Assembly (NCBI GenBank): GCA_035519675.1
Contig: DATIWB010000022.1
Span: 11,916-75,915, forward strand
DNA: 64,000 nt
Direction of reading: 5' to 3'
Source: RPRB01 sp035519675
Lineage (GTDB): Bacteria > Myxococcota > Myxococcia > Myxococcales > Myxococcaceae
Every line of letters begins with the position of its first letter. The stretch's first letter is position 1. The notes below the pieces were generated by a model that saw nothing but the letters and a program-made list of their open reading frames with translations, made no database searches and was not told where the DNA came from. Shown here in pieces: positions 52,592 through 60,922 of the stretch. The position numbers and the translations under genes were made by a program.

Positions 52592-54592
52592 TCAGGCCCG
52601 CACGTCGATCCGGTTGTCGTAGAAGGTGCTGCCCCCGCCCGAGTCGGTCAGCCGCTGCGAGGTGAGCCCGTTCACGTTGCGCGCGTTCCCGGCCTGGATC
52701 GAGTGGACGCCCTCGGCCACGGCGATCCCTGCAGGCACGGCTTCGGTCACCTCGAGCACGAACGAGACCTCGCCCTGGGCATTGAACGCAGTGACCCTCT
52801 GCCCGGTGGTGAGGCCGCGCGAGGCGGCGTCCGCGGGCGAGAGCCGGATCGTCTGGGGGCCCAGCTTCGAGGCGAGCTCCCGTCGCTCGGTGAATGACGA
52901 GTTCAGCCGGTAGAGCGACGGTGCGGTCTGCAGACGCAGCGGCAGGCCGTTCCTCTCCAGATCGGAATGCGTCGGCCGGTGCCGGGGGAGCGGCTCCTGG
53001 AGCTGATCGTTGCGCAGCTGGATCTTCCCGGTCGGGGTGAACCAGACGCCCCGCGGCGGGTTGAGCCGGACCGCCCGACCCGCGGCCAGGGCCTCCCGAT
53101 CCACGCCCTCGAACCAGGTGGAGGGTTTGGAGAGGATCAGGTCGATGTGCTCGTCCGCCGACATCGAGAAGACGGTGTCGGAGAATCCGAGCGCCCGGGC
53201 GAGGGTCTGGATGGTGTCCCAGTTGGAGCGGGACTCTCCGAGCGGAGGAATCACCGGCCGGGTCCGCTGGACGAAGAACTGGCCGTAGCTCCGGTAGAGG
53301 TCGGTGGTCTCCAGCATCGTCGGCGCGGGCAGCACCACGTCCGCGTACAGCGCGGTGTCGGTGAGGAAGCGCTCGTGCACCACGGTGAACAGGTCCTCGC
53401 GCGCCAGGCCCTTCAGCACCGCGTTCTGGTCCGGGGTCACCGCCGCCGGATTCGAGTTGGCCACGAAGAGCGACATGACACGCGGCCCGTCCAGAGTGTT
53501 CAGCGCGTGGCCCAGCCGGTTCATGTTGACCGTCCGGGTGGGGCCAGGAAGCAGGTCCGGGCGGGTGAAGGAGGTGAGGTCGAAGGCCGCAGCGGTGTTG
53601 GTGCTGGTCAGGAACCCTGCGCCCTTCTTCGCCCAGGCTCCCACCGCCGCCGGGAGGCAGAGCAGTGCCCGGGTGGAGATCGCCCCGTTGGCGTAGCGCG
53701 AGGGCGCGCCTCCCACCCGGATGAAAGGCGCCCGTGCGCTGCCGTACGCCCGGGCCAGGAACACGATGTCCTCGACGGAGAGCCCGGTGATCCCGGCCAC
53801 GCGCTCCGGAGCATGCTCGGGCAGCACCTCGCGCTCGATGTCCCCCCACCCCAGCGTCTCGCTGGCGAGGAACCCGCGATCGACCAGGTTCTCCCGCACC
53901 ATCACCTGCAACATCCCGAGCGCCAGCGCACCATCCGAGCCCGGCCGTACCAGGAACACCCGATCGACGTGGGCTGCCGTCGCTTGCCGGTGGGTGTCGA
54001 TGAGAAAGGCGCGCCCGCCGGCCCGGCGCGCCGCCTTCACCTGCGAGAGGAAATGAATGTTCGTGGCCAGCGCGTTGATGCCCCACAGCACCACCAGGTC
54101 GCTGAGCGCGGCGTCGTCGGGATCCGACCCCGGGGTCGTGCCCATCACCTGCTCCCACCCGGCGTTCTGCGCCGCGGTGCAGATGGTGCGGTCGAGCAGC
54201 GAGGCCCCGAGCTTGTGGAACAGCGGATCCTGGGCGTTGCGCTGGATGAGCCCCATCGTGCCCGCGTAGGTGTACGGGAGGATGCACTCGCGGCCGTGGG
54301 CACCGACGAGCGAGCGCCAGCGGTCGGCGCAGAGCGCCGCGGCCTCATCCCAGGACGCGCGGCGGAAGGCCCCCTGGCCCTTCGGACCGGTCCTGATCAG
54401 CGGCGTCAGGAGCCGGCCCGGAGCGTGGACCGTCTTCTCGAACCCGTTCACCTTCGGGCACAGCGCGCCGCGGGTGTAGCCGTGCTCCGGGTCACCCCTG
54501 ACCGACCGGACGCTGCGCCCGTCCGTCTCGACGAGCAGACCACAGGCGTCGGGACAGTCGTAGGGGCAGGTCGAGCGCTCGGTCCGTAACAT
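52592..54592 (-). CDS. Molybdopterin (bis-MGD) oxidoreductase
   Basis: A 666-residue DMSO-reductase superfamily protein. The N-terminal 4Fe-4S motif is CPYDCPDAC with a later ALCPK cysteine. Cofactor-binding blocks include GSDPDDAALSDLVVLWGINALATN and FVANSNPAAVTPDQNAV. The C-terminal molydopterin-binding domain has LNSSFTERRELASKLGPQTIRLSPADAASRGL and ends AVAEGVHSIQAGNARNVNGLTSQRLTD. No Tat signal is visible, so it is likely cytoplasmic. It lacks adjacent electron-transfer subunits, so substrate and partner are unknown. The start is ATG 54592. Confidence 0.92.
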   Translation of the reverse strand: MLRTERSTCPYDCPDACGLLVETDGRSVRSVRGDPEHGYTRGALCPKVNGFEKTVHAPGRLLTPLIRTGPKGQGAFRRASWDEAAALCADRWRSLVGAHGRECILPYTYAGTMGLIQRNAQDPLFHKLGASLLDRTICTAAQNAGWEQVMGTTPGSDPDDAALSDLVVLWGINALATNIHFLSQVKAARRAGGRAFLIDTHRQATAAHVDRVFLVRPGSDGALALGMLQVMVRENLVDRGFLASETLGWGDIEREVLPEHAPERVAGITGLSVEDIVFLARAYGSARAPFIRVGGAPSRYANGAISTRALLCLPAAVGAWAKKGAGFLTSTNTAAAFDLTSFTRPDLLPGPTRTVNMNRLGHALNTLDGPRVMSLFVANSNPAAVTPDQNAVLKGLAREDLFTVVHERFLTDTALYADVVLPAPTMLETTDLYRSYGQFFVQRTRPVIPPLGESRSNWDTIQTLARALGFSDTVFSMSADEHIDLILSKPSTWFEGVDREALAAGRAVRLNPPRGVWFTPTGKIQLRNDQLQEPLPRHRPTHSDLERNGLPLRLQTAPSLYRLNSSFTERRELASKLGPQTIRLSPADAASRGLTTGQRVTAFNAQGEVSFVLEVTEAVPAGIAVAEGVHSIQAGNARNVNGLTSQRLTDSGGGSTFYDNRIDVRA

Positions 54593-54706
54593 CAGCTGAA
54601 GCGTGCCCCAGAGACGGCGCGGCTGCCACTGACAGCCGGCGCGCAATCGGACGAGCACAGGGCCAGCCCTCGCAGGTGTCCTCGCCGCCCGCCGCCCTCG
54701 ATTGGC

Positions 54707-55129
54707 TCAGTTCTTCGTCGCGCCTCGGAGATCTTCGTAGCCTCCGCCGGAGAGCACCGTCACGTCCTTCCAGCCCTCGGCGACCAGCATCTCCGCGGCG
54801 CGGCCCGCTCGGCGGCCGCTGGCGCAGTAGATGAGCACCGGCCGGTCCTTGGGAACCTTCCCGTGCTCACGGGCGAAGACGCCGCTGTTGTATGGCAACA
54901 GCTCCGCGCCCTGAACGGACCCGCCGGCCGTCTCGTTCGGCTCGCGCACGTCGAGCAGGGTGAACTTGCCCGAGGCACGCGCCTTCTCCAGAGCGGCCTT
55001 GAACTCCGCGGGCTCGAGCTTCTTCATCGAGGCCGCGGACGCCGCCTGAGCGCCGCCATCCGGCGCGGACGTCGCCCACACCGGCGCCGCACCGAGCACC
55101 ACCAGGACCGCCAGCCAGCGCGCCCGCAT
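54707..55129 (-). CDS. Exported rhodanese-like sulfurtransferase
   Basis: A 140-residue protein: a signal peptide (WLAVLVVLGAAPVWA) then one rhodanese domain with FTLLDVREPNETAGG, and the active-site loop PVLIYCASGRRAGRAAEML with the persulfide-forming Cys. It is periplasmic by prediction. The start overlaps the stop of the lipoprotein gene upstream, so the pair is coupled. The neighbouring molybdopterin oxidoreductase may share a sulfur or redox role, but this rests only on proximity. Confidence 0.88.
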   Translation of the reverse strand: MRARWLAVLVVLGAAPVWATSAPDGGAQAASAASMKKLEPAEFKAALEKARASGKFTLLDVREPNETAGGSVQGAELLPYNSGVFAREHGKVPKDRPVLIYCASGRRAGRAAEMLVAEGWKDVTVLSGGGYEDLRGATKN

Positions 55130-55662
55130 CAGTAGGCCTCCACCACGAACGAGCTCTGCTTCACGATGGTGGAGCCCGCCCCGTCCTCGAGGCGGAGCGC
55201 CACCCCGTAGCGTCCCGGCGGCACGCCCACCGCTGCCTGGACCTGCGAGGTGCACATGCAGCCCTCGCCGCACGGTGTCCCCTCGACCGCCTCGAAGAAG
55301 TTCACCTGCCCCTGGGTGCGCTGCACGTAGATCTTCGCCTTGGTGCAGCAGGCGTGGGTCAGGTTGTGTGCCACCCAGACCCCTGCCGGCTGCATCCCGA
55401 GCTGCACCTCGGTCGCCGACGGGGCCCGGCTGCCCTGGACCATGGGGGGGAAGGCGGCCGCATCCTGCTCGGAGGGGTTGGGCGAGTCGGAGCAGCCAGT
55501 CACCTTGGCCATCGACTGGTCCGGGCCGAGTGGAGGCGGGGGCGGAAGTGGCGGAGGCGGCGGAAGCTGCTGCTGGGAGGTCTCTCCGGCGGGGACGTAC
55601 TTCGCCGACGTGTGGCCCGAGCAGGCGACGGCGAGCAGCAACAGCGGAATCAGAAAACGCAT
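55129..55662 (-). CDS. Cysteine-rich lipoprotein of unknown function
   Basis: A 177-residue predicted lipoprotein (LLLAVAC, Cys14). A polyproline stretch (about 34-46) tethers a compact domain with HNLTHACCTKAKIYVQRTQGQVNFFEAVEGTPCGEGCMC and a C-terminal strand block (GVPPGRYGVALRLEDGAG). The CC and CGEGCMC clusters could bind metal or form disulfides. Coupled to the rhodanese gene, which could act on its cysteines. No family recognised. Confidence 0.78.
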   Translation of the reverse strand: MRFLIPLLLLAVACSGHTSAKYVPAGETSQQQLPPPPPLPPPPPLGPDQSMAKVTGCSDSPNPSEQDAAAFPPMVQGSRAPSATEVQLGMQPAGVWVAHNLTHACCTKAKIYVQRTQGQVNFFEAVEGTPCGEGCMCTSQVQAAVGVPPGRYGVALRLEDGAGSTIVKQSSFVVEAY

Positions 55663-56001
55663 GGGACGGAACTCTCCGGCAGGAGCCGACGGCGGTCCAT
55701 GTGTGACCTCCCCGGCAAGCGTACCGATGAAGAAGCGTATGGGTGGGAGTCAAACGCAGCGAGACCCCGAAACCTTCACTATGAATGCCGCATCCAACGG
55801 CACGTCCGTTGCGTAGGACCTTCGACATGCACCGCTCTCACCTCTGCAGCCACTGCCTCCGCCGCCGGATTCTCCTCTGGGCGAGCGCCTTCTTCGTCAC
55901 CGTCGGCGCCGCCGGCGCGGCCACCTCGGCCGGGTCAGGAAGCGCGGCCCGGGGTCAAACTGCCCCGGCGCCGGTCCAGACCGCGTCGCGGTAGGTCGCA
56001 G
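55663..56001. other. Intergenic region between lipoprotein and ribD genes
   Basis: A 339-base stretch of lower GC than its surroundings. It serves as the upstream region of the lipoprotein-rhodanese pair (minus) and contains one small plus-strand open frame (55827-55994, listed separately). No RNA gene, terminator with a T-run or repeat was found. Confidence 0.5.
55827..55994 (+). CDS. Possible small membrane protein (55 residues)
   Basis: A 55-residue frame with a Cys/His-rich start (HLCSHCLRRR), one hydrophobic helix (ILLWASAFFVTVGAAGAA) and a Ser/Ala tail. A TAGGAC element lies eight bases before the ATG. It could be a genuine small protein, but it is short and overlaps nothing that supports expression; it may be chance. 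Confidence 0.3.
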   Translation: MHRSHLCSHCLRRRILLWASAFFVTVGAAGAATSAGSGSAARGQTAPAPVQTASR

Positions 56002-57171
56002 CTAAGCCGGCCCGAACAGGCCCCGGACCTCGAGGTCCTCGCCCAGCCACCGGACCGACTCGACCCTGACCGAGCGGGCCCCGGCCATCCGGTCCAGTCC
56101 CAGCGGACCGAGCCAGGAGCGCCCGTCCCCGCCCACCAGCTTGGGCGCCAGGTGCAGCACCAGCGCATCCGCCAGCCCCGCCCGGATGAACGCCGAGAAG
56201 ACCCCGGGGCCCCCCTCCACCAGCACGTGCAGCACGTCGCGCCGGACCAGGGCCCGCAGCGTCGCCTCGAGATCGACCTCGCCCGGGCGGCCCGGAACTG
56301 CCAGGAGCTCCGCCCCGGAGGCCGCGAGCGCCGGGGCTCGTTCCGCCCCTTGCCCCTCGACGTGGACCAGGAGCGTCCGTGCGGCGGAGTCGAGGTGGAA
56401 CAGTTGCCGCTGCGGCGACAGGTGGAGCGCCGAATCCAGCACCACCCGCAGCGGGTCCCGCCCTCCACCCTCGGGGAGCCGGGTGGTGAGCGCGGGGTCG
56501 TCGGCCCGTACCGTGCCTGCTCCGACCAGCACCGCGTCCACCAGGTTGCGGAGCCGGTGCACCTCGGCCCGTGCCGCCTCCCCGGTCACCCAGCGGCTGT
56601 CCCCGGAGGCAGTGGCCAGCTTGCCGTCGAGGGACACCGCCGCCTTCAAGGTCACCCACGGCAGGCCCGTGCGCATCGCCTTGAAGAAGGGCCGGTTGAG
56701 CGCATCGGTCTCGTTGGCGAGCACGCCGGTCCACACCGGCATTCCGAGCCCGCGGAGCCGCTGGACGCCGCGGCCGTCGACCAGTGGGTTCGGGTCCGCG
56801 GAGCCGGCGAACACCCGGGCCACCCCGGCAGCGAGGATGGCCTCGGTGCACGGCGGCGTCCGGCCGAAGTGATCACACGGCTCGAGCGTGGTGAAGAGGT
56901 CCGCCCCCCGCGCCCGCGGCCCGGCGTCGACGATGGCCCGCACCTCGGCGTGAGGCCCGCCGGCCGGCGCGGTGTGGCCGCGGCCGACGACCTGCCCGTC
57001 CCGTACCACCACCGCCCCCACCGCGGGGTTGGGGTGCGTGCGGCCCAGGGCCAGCCGCGCCTCGGCGAGCGCCTCGCGCATCCACGCCTCGGCACCGGCC
57101 GGGAGCTCCTCCGGGCGTTCAGTCTTCGAGCCGCCCGCGGGGTCTCCGCGCGGCGTCGGCGCCGTGGTCAT
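56002..57171 (-). CDS. ribD: Bifunctional diaminohydroxyphosphoribosylaminopyrimidine deaminase/reductase RibD
   Basis: A 389-residue two-domain enzyme. The deaminase zinc site is PHAEVRAI and EPCDHFGRTPPC. The reductase domain has KAAVSLDGKLATASGDSRWVTG, VGAGTVRADDPALTTR, and VLVEGGPGVFSAFI. It carries out the second and third steps of the pyrimidine branch of riboflavin synthesis. ATG 57171 overlaps nrdR by 53 bases; ATG 57081 (MREALAEARLAL) would remove the overlap but cut into the normal N-terminus. It is the last gene of glyA-nrdR-ribD. Confidence 0.94.
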   Translation of the reverse strand: MTTAPTPRGDPAGGSKTERPEELPAGAEAWMREALAEARLALGRTHPNPAVGAVVVRDGQVVGRGHTAPAGGPHAEVRAIVDAGPRARGADLFTTLEPCDHFGRTPPCTEAILAAGVARVFAGSADPNPLVDGRGVQRLRGLGMPVWTGVLANETDALNRPFFKAMRTGLPWVTLKAAVSLDGKLATASGDSRWVTGEAARAEVHRLRNLVDAVLVGAGTVRADDPALTTRLPEGGGRDPLRVVLDSALHLSPQRQLFHLDSAARTLLVHVEGQGAERAPALAASGAELLAVPGRPGEVDLEATLRALVRRDVLHVLVEGGPGVFSAFIRAGLADALVLHLAPKLVGGDGRSWLGPLGLDRMAGARSVRVESVRWLGEDLEVRGLFGPA

Positions 57172-57616
57172 CGAGTAGGCCCTTCAGCTCGTCCATGAAC
57201 TCCTCGATGTCCCGGAAGCTCCGGTACACCGATGCGAAGCGGACGTACGCCACCTGGTCGAGCGCGCGCAACCGGCGCATCACCTCCTCGCCGACGAGGC
57301 TGCTGGGGACCTCCTTCTCCCCACGCTCGAGGATGCGCGCCTCCACCTCCGCCACCAGCGCCTCGAGCCGGTCCATCGACACCGGGCGCTTCTCCACCGC
57401 CTTCTGCAGGCCGGAGATGAGCTTCTCCCGGTCGTATGGCTCGCGCCGGCCGTCCTTCTTCACCACCAGCGGCATCAGCTCCTCGACGCGCTCGTAGGTG
57501 GTGAAGCGCTTGTGGCAGCCCAGGCACTCCCGCCGCCGCCGGGTCACCGCCCCCTCGGCGGACTCGCGCGAGTCGAGGACCTTGCTGTCGTCGCGCTTGC
57601 AGAAGGGACAGCGCAT
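57119..57616 (-). CDS. nrdR: Transcriptional repressor NrdR
   Basis: A 165-residue NrdR. The zinc ribbon MRCPFCKRDDSKVLDSRESA ... CLGCHKRFTTYER is followed by the ATP-cone domain (VVKKDGRREPYDREKLISGL) and YVRFASVYRSFRDIEEFMDEL. It represses ribonucleotide reductase genes in response to (d)ATP. Its place between glyA and ribD is the standard arrangement. The ATG lies 7 bases after the glyA stop. The C-terminal tail overlaps the likely ribD start. Confidence 0.97.
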   Translation of the reverse strand: MRCPFCKRDDSKVLDSRESAEGAVTRRRRECLGCHKRFTTYERVEELMPLVVKKDGRREPYDREKLISGLQKAVEKRPVSMDRLEALVAEVEARILERGEKEVPSSLVGEEVMRRLRALDQVAYVRFASVYRSFRDIEEFMDELKGLLDDHGADAARRPRGRLED

Positions 57617-57623
57617 TCGGCCC

Positions 57624-58889
57624 CTAGTGGTGCCTCTGAAGCCGCGAGGCGTAGAGCGGGAAGCCTTTCGCCAGCTCGTGCACCTTCCCCGCCACCCGCC
57701 CGAGGGCCGCGTCGTCCGCGGCGTGGTCCAGCGCCTCGACGACCAGCGCGCCCACGGTGGCCATCTCGGCCTCCTTCATCCCCCGGGTGGTGAGCGCCGG
57801 CGTCCCGATGCGGATGCCCGAGGTGACCATCGGCTTCTCGGGGTCGAAGGCGATCATGTTCTTGTTGACGGTGATCGCCGCTTTCCCCAGCACCGCCTCG
57901 GCGACCTTTCCGGTGAGCTTCTTGGGACGGAGGTCCACCAGCATCAGATGGGTGTCGGTTCCCCCCGAGACCAGTCGCAGCCCGCCCCGCTGCAGCGACT
58001 CGGCCAGCGCCTTGGCGTTCGCCACGATCTGTCGCTGGTAGGCGGCGAAGTCCGGCTGGAGCGCTTCATGGAGGGCGACGGCCTTCCCGGCGATGACGTG
58101 CATCAGCGGCCCGCCCTGGATGCCGGGGAAGATGTTGCTGTTCACCGCCTTGGCGAACGGCTCCTTGGAGAGCACCAGCCCGCCGCGCGGCCCGCGCAGG
58201 GTCTTGTGGGTGGTGGTGGTCACCAGCTCGGCGAGCGGCACCGGCGAGGGGTGGAGACCGGCCGCGACCAGCCCGGCGATGTGCGCCATGTCCACCAGCA
58301 GCACCGCACCGACCCCGCTGGCGATCTCCCGGAAGGCGCCGAACTCCAGTACGCGGGGGTAAGCCGAGGCGCCGACGACGATGACCTTCGGCCGGTGCTC
58401 CTTCGCCAGCGCCTGCACCTGCCCCAGGTCGATGCGCTCGGTGGTCCGGTCCAGGCCGTAGTGCACGACCCGGTAGAGCTTCCCGGAGAAGTTGAGCGCC
58501 ATCCCGTGCGTCAGGTGGCCCCCCGAGTTGAGGTCCAGGCTGAGGATGGTGTCGCCGGGCTGCAGCACGGACATGTACGCGGCCATGTTGGCCTGACTGC
58601 CGGAGTGAGGCTGGACGTTGGCCGCCTCGGCGCCGAAGAGCTTCCTGGCCCGCTCGATGGCCAGGGTCTCCACCTGGTCCACCACCTCGCAGCCGCCGTA
58701 GTAGCGCTTGCCGGGGTACCCTTCCGCGTACTTGTTGGTCAGCGTGGAGCCGACCGCCTCCATCACCGCAGGGCTGACGAAGTTCTCGGAGGCGATGAGC
58801 TCGAGCCCCTCCTCCTGGCGCTCGGTCTCGTGGTGGATCAGCTCGGCGATCTCCGGGTCCACCTGGGCGAGGGTGCGGGTGTTCTCCAT
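57624..58889 (-). CDS. glyA: Serine hydroxymethyltransferase
   Basis: About 421 residues of a PLP enzyme interconverting serine and glycine with tetrahydrofolate. Hallmarks are ASENFVSPAVMEAVGSTLTNKYAEGYPGKRYYGGCE (residues about 29-64, read in parts), the DMAHIAGLVAAG block and the PLP lysine in VTTTTHKTLRGPRGG. I chose ATG 58889 with a GAGG element seven bases upstream; ATG 58901 adds four residues. It heads the glyA-nrdR-ribD unit and is divergent from the chorismate mutase gene. Confidence 0.97.
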   Translation of the reverse strand: MENTRTLAQVDPEIAELIHHETERQEEGLELIASENFVSPAVMEAVGSTLTNKYAEGYPGKRYYGGCEVVDQVETLAIERARKLFGAEAANVQPHSGSQANMAAYMSVLQPGDTILSLDLNSGGHLTHGMALNFSGKLYRVVHYGLDRTTERIDLGQVQALAKEHRPKVIVVGASAYPRVLEFGAFREIASGVGAVLLVDMAHIAGLVAAGLHPSPVPLAELVTTTTHKTLRGPRGGLVLSKEPFAKAVNSNIFPGIQGGPLMHVIAGKAVALHEALQPDFAAYQRQIVANAKALAESLQRGGLRLVSGGTDTHLMLVDLRPKKLTGKVAEAVLGKAAITVNKNMIAFDPEKPMVTSGIRIGTPALTTRGMKEAEMATVGALVVEALDHAADDAALGRVAGKVHELAKGFPLYASRLQRHH

Positions 58890-58999
58890 GGCCGGCCTCA
58901 TAGCAGAGGCTCCGGACGGCCGCCGCCCCGGCGGAAGTCCCCCGGTCAGTCGGGGAACGATGGCCGCCGGGCCACGGGGAGTGCGAGACTCCGCCGCTC

Positions 59000-59872
59000 G
59001 TGGACGATCAGGACGCCGAGCTCGCCCGCATCCGCCAGGCCATCGAGGCCCTGGACCGCTCGCTGCTGGCGCTGCTCCGGGAGCGGCAGCTGCTGGGTCA
59101 GCAGGCCGCCCGGGCGAAGATCGCCGCGGCGGTCCCGCTCCGGGATCCGGTCCGGGAGGCAGTGGTCCTCCGCCGCGCGCGCGAGACCGCGACCCAGCTC
59201 GGGCTGGACGCGCACCAGTCCGAGCGGCTGTACCGGCTGATCATCGACATGTCGGTCTCCGAGCAGCAGACCCATCTGCTCGAGCTGGAGACGGTGCCGC
59301 TGCGGGTGGCCTTCCAGGGTGTGGAGGGCAGTCCCGGGCAGCTCGCGGCCCAGGCGCGCTACGGCGGCCGGCGGGGAGGAGCGCTGCTCGAGGGTCACCC
59401 CACCCTCGCCGAGGCGGTGGAGGCGGTGCGCTCGGGCCGGGCCGACGTGGCGCTCTTGCCGCTGGAGAGCACCGAGGAGGGCTCGACGCGGACGATGGAC
59501 CTGCTGGCCGAGGCGGGGCTGGTGATCAGCGGCGAGCAGTTACGGCGCGACGGCGAGCACTACACCCGCTACGTCGAACTCGGGCGCGAGCCGGCGGCGG
59601 TCCCCGAGGACGTGCCCTGCAAGACCTCGGTGATCGTGACCCTGGCCGACCGCGCGGGCGCGCTGGGCGAGGTGCTCCAGTCGTTCGCCCGCCAAGGGGT
59701 GAATCTCACCCGCATCGAGTCCCGGCCGGTGCCCGGCACACCGCCGCGGTTCCGGTTCTTCATCGACATGGAGGGGCACGCCGCCGGGCAGCACGTCGCC
59801 CGGGCGCTGGAGGAGGCCCGGGCGCACGCCGAGGTCCGGGTGGTGGGCTCCTATCCGGCGCACCGGGGCTGA
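59000..59872 (+). CDS. Chorismate mutase-ACT protein with a shrunken prephenate dehydratase-like middle
   Basis: A 290-residue protein. Residues 1-90 form an AroQ-type chorismate mutase (ELARIRQAIEALDRSLLALL, PLRDPVREAVVL). Residues 101-196 resemble the first half of a prephenate dehydratase (RVAFQGVEGS, VRSGRADVALLPLESTEEGSTRT), but the second half is missing and only TRYVELGRE remains of the TRF region. Residues 207-285 are an ACT domain (GALGEVLQSFARQGVNLTRI, ESRP). A full CM-PDT-ACT PheA has about 360 residues. It is followed after one base by a separate dehydratase gene, so the two probably supply one pathway to phenylalanine. Confidence 0.86.
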   Translation: MDDQDAELARIRQAIEALDRSLLALLRERQLLGQQAARAKIAAAVPLRDPVREAVVLRRARETATQLGLDAHQSERLYRLIIDMSVSEQQTHLLELETVPLRVAFQGVEGSPGQLAAQARYGGRRGGALLEGHPTLAEAVEAVRSGRADVALLPLESTEEGSTRTMDLLAEAGLVISGEQLRRDGEHYTRYVELGREPAAVPEDVPCKTSVIVTLADRAGALGEVLQSFARQGVNLTRIESRPVPGTPPRFRFFIDMEGHAAGQHVARALEEARAHAEVRVVGSYPAHRG

Positions 59873-59873
59873 G

Positions 59874-60410
59874 GTGAAGGTCGCCTACGCCGGAGAACCG
59901 GGAGCATTCGGCGAGGAGGCGGCGCGGATGCTGCCCGGCGCCGAGCCCATCCCCTGTCCCTCCTTCGCCGCGGTCTTCGAGGCCGTGGAGCGGGGCGACG
60001 CGGAGCGCGGCGTGGTCCCCCTCCACAACTCCCGCGCCGGGATGGTCGACGAGGTGGTGCGGCTGGTCGCGCGCTCACCGCTTCAAGTCGCCGAGCGGAT
60101 CGCGCTCCGGGTGCGGCAGTGCCTGCTCGCGCTTCCGGGCGTGCGGCCCGGGGACATCCGACGCGTGGCGTCCCACCCCCAGGCGCTCGCCCAGTGCAGC
60201 ACCTTCCTCCAGCGACACGGGTGGGAGCCCGTGCCACGCAGCGCCACCTCGAGCGCGGCCCGGCAGCTCTCCCAGGAACGCGACCCGAGCTGCGCGGTCA
60301 TCGCCAGCGCGGCGGCCGCAACGCTCTACGGTCTGGTTGTCCTGTCTGAAGGGATCGAGGACGACCCGGAGAACACCACCCGCTTCGCCGTGCTTCGTCG
60401 GCCTGGCTGA
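59874..60410 (+). CDS. Stand-alone prephenate dehydratase catalytic domain
   Basis: A 178-residue protein matching the catalytic domain of PheA: VAYAGEPGAFGEEAARML, RGVVPLHNSRAGMVDEV, ASHPQALAQCSTFLQRH and the catalytic TRF at 169-171 (PENTTRFAVL). It lacks the ACT domain. The substitution of His for the usual Glu in the P-x-E-N-S loop (PLHNS) is notable. It starts with GTG one base after the chorismate mutase-ACT gene, which has an ACT domain but an incomplete dehydratase, so the pair is complementary. Confidence 0.85.
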   Translation: MKVAYAGEPGAFGEEAARMLPGAEPIPCPSFAAVFEAVERGDAERGVVPLHNSRAGMVDEVVRLVARSPLQVAERIALRVRQCLLALPGVRPGDIRRVASHPQALAQCSTFLQRHGWEPVPRSATSSAARQLSQERDPSCAVIASAAAATLYGLVVLSEGIEDDPENTTRFAVLRRPG

Positions 60411-60427
60411 CGGGTTCGGTCGACCAG

Positions 60428-60922
60428 ATGCGCATCACACCCACACGACCCGACGCTGAACGGATCCACATCGCTCTGCACCAAGGCCCGCGACGCACGC
60501 TCTGGCCGCTGTTCGAGCTCGCCGACGACTCGGCGTTGGCGATCCGCCAGTCCCTCGACCTGGGCCTGGTGCACGTGGCGGTGATCGGCGGCGTGCCGGT
60601 CGGCCAGGCACAGATCCTCCCCCACGAGGTCCGGGTGTGGGAGCTGCGAAGCCTGGCTGTGCTCGCCCCGTACCGTGGACTCGGTCTGGGGAGCGCTCTG
60701 GTGCGTCGGTCGATCGCCTGGGTGCGGCAGCACGGTGCCGAGCGGCTTCTGGTGGCGACGGCAGCCGCGAACACCGAGACCCTCGGCTTCTACCAGCGCT
60801 TGGGGTTCCGGATGCTCCGCATCGAGCGGGACGCCTTCACCCCCGAGCGCGGGTATCCGGAAGACCTCTCGGTCCGTGGCGTGCCGGTCCGCGACCGGGT
60901 GTGGCTCGACCGCTCGGTCTAG
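60428..60922 (+). CDS. GNAT family N-acetyltransferase
   Basis: A 164-residue GNAT with LRSLAVLAPYRGLGLGSALVRRSIAW (acetyl-CoA loop R-G-x-G-x-G) and FYQRLGFRMLRIERD near the C-terminus. The substrate is unknown. It follows the dehydratase gene by 17 bases on the same strand and its stop overlaps that of the convergent DUF1993 gene (shared CTAG). Confidence 0.87.
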   Translation: MRITPTRPDAERIHIALHQGPRRTLWPLFELADDSALAIRQSLDLGLVHVAVIGGVPVGQAQILPHEVRVWELRSLAVLAPYRGLGLGSALVRRSIAWVRQHGAERLLVATAAANTETLGFYQRLGFRMLRIERDAFTPERGYPEDLSVRGVPVRDRVWLDRSV

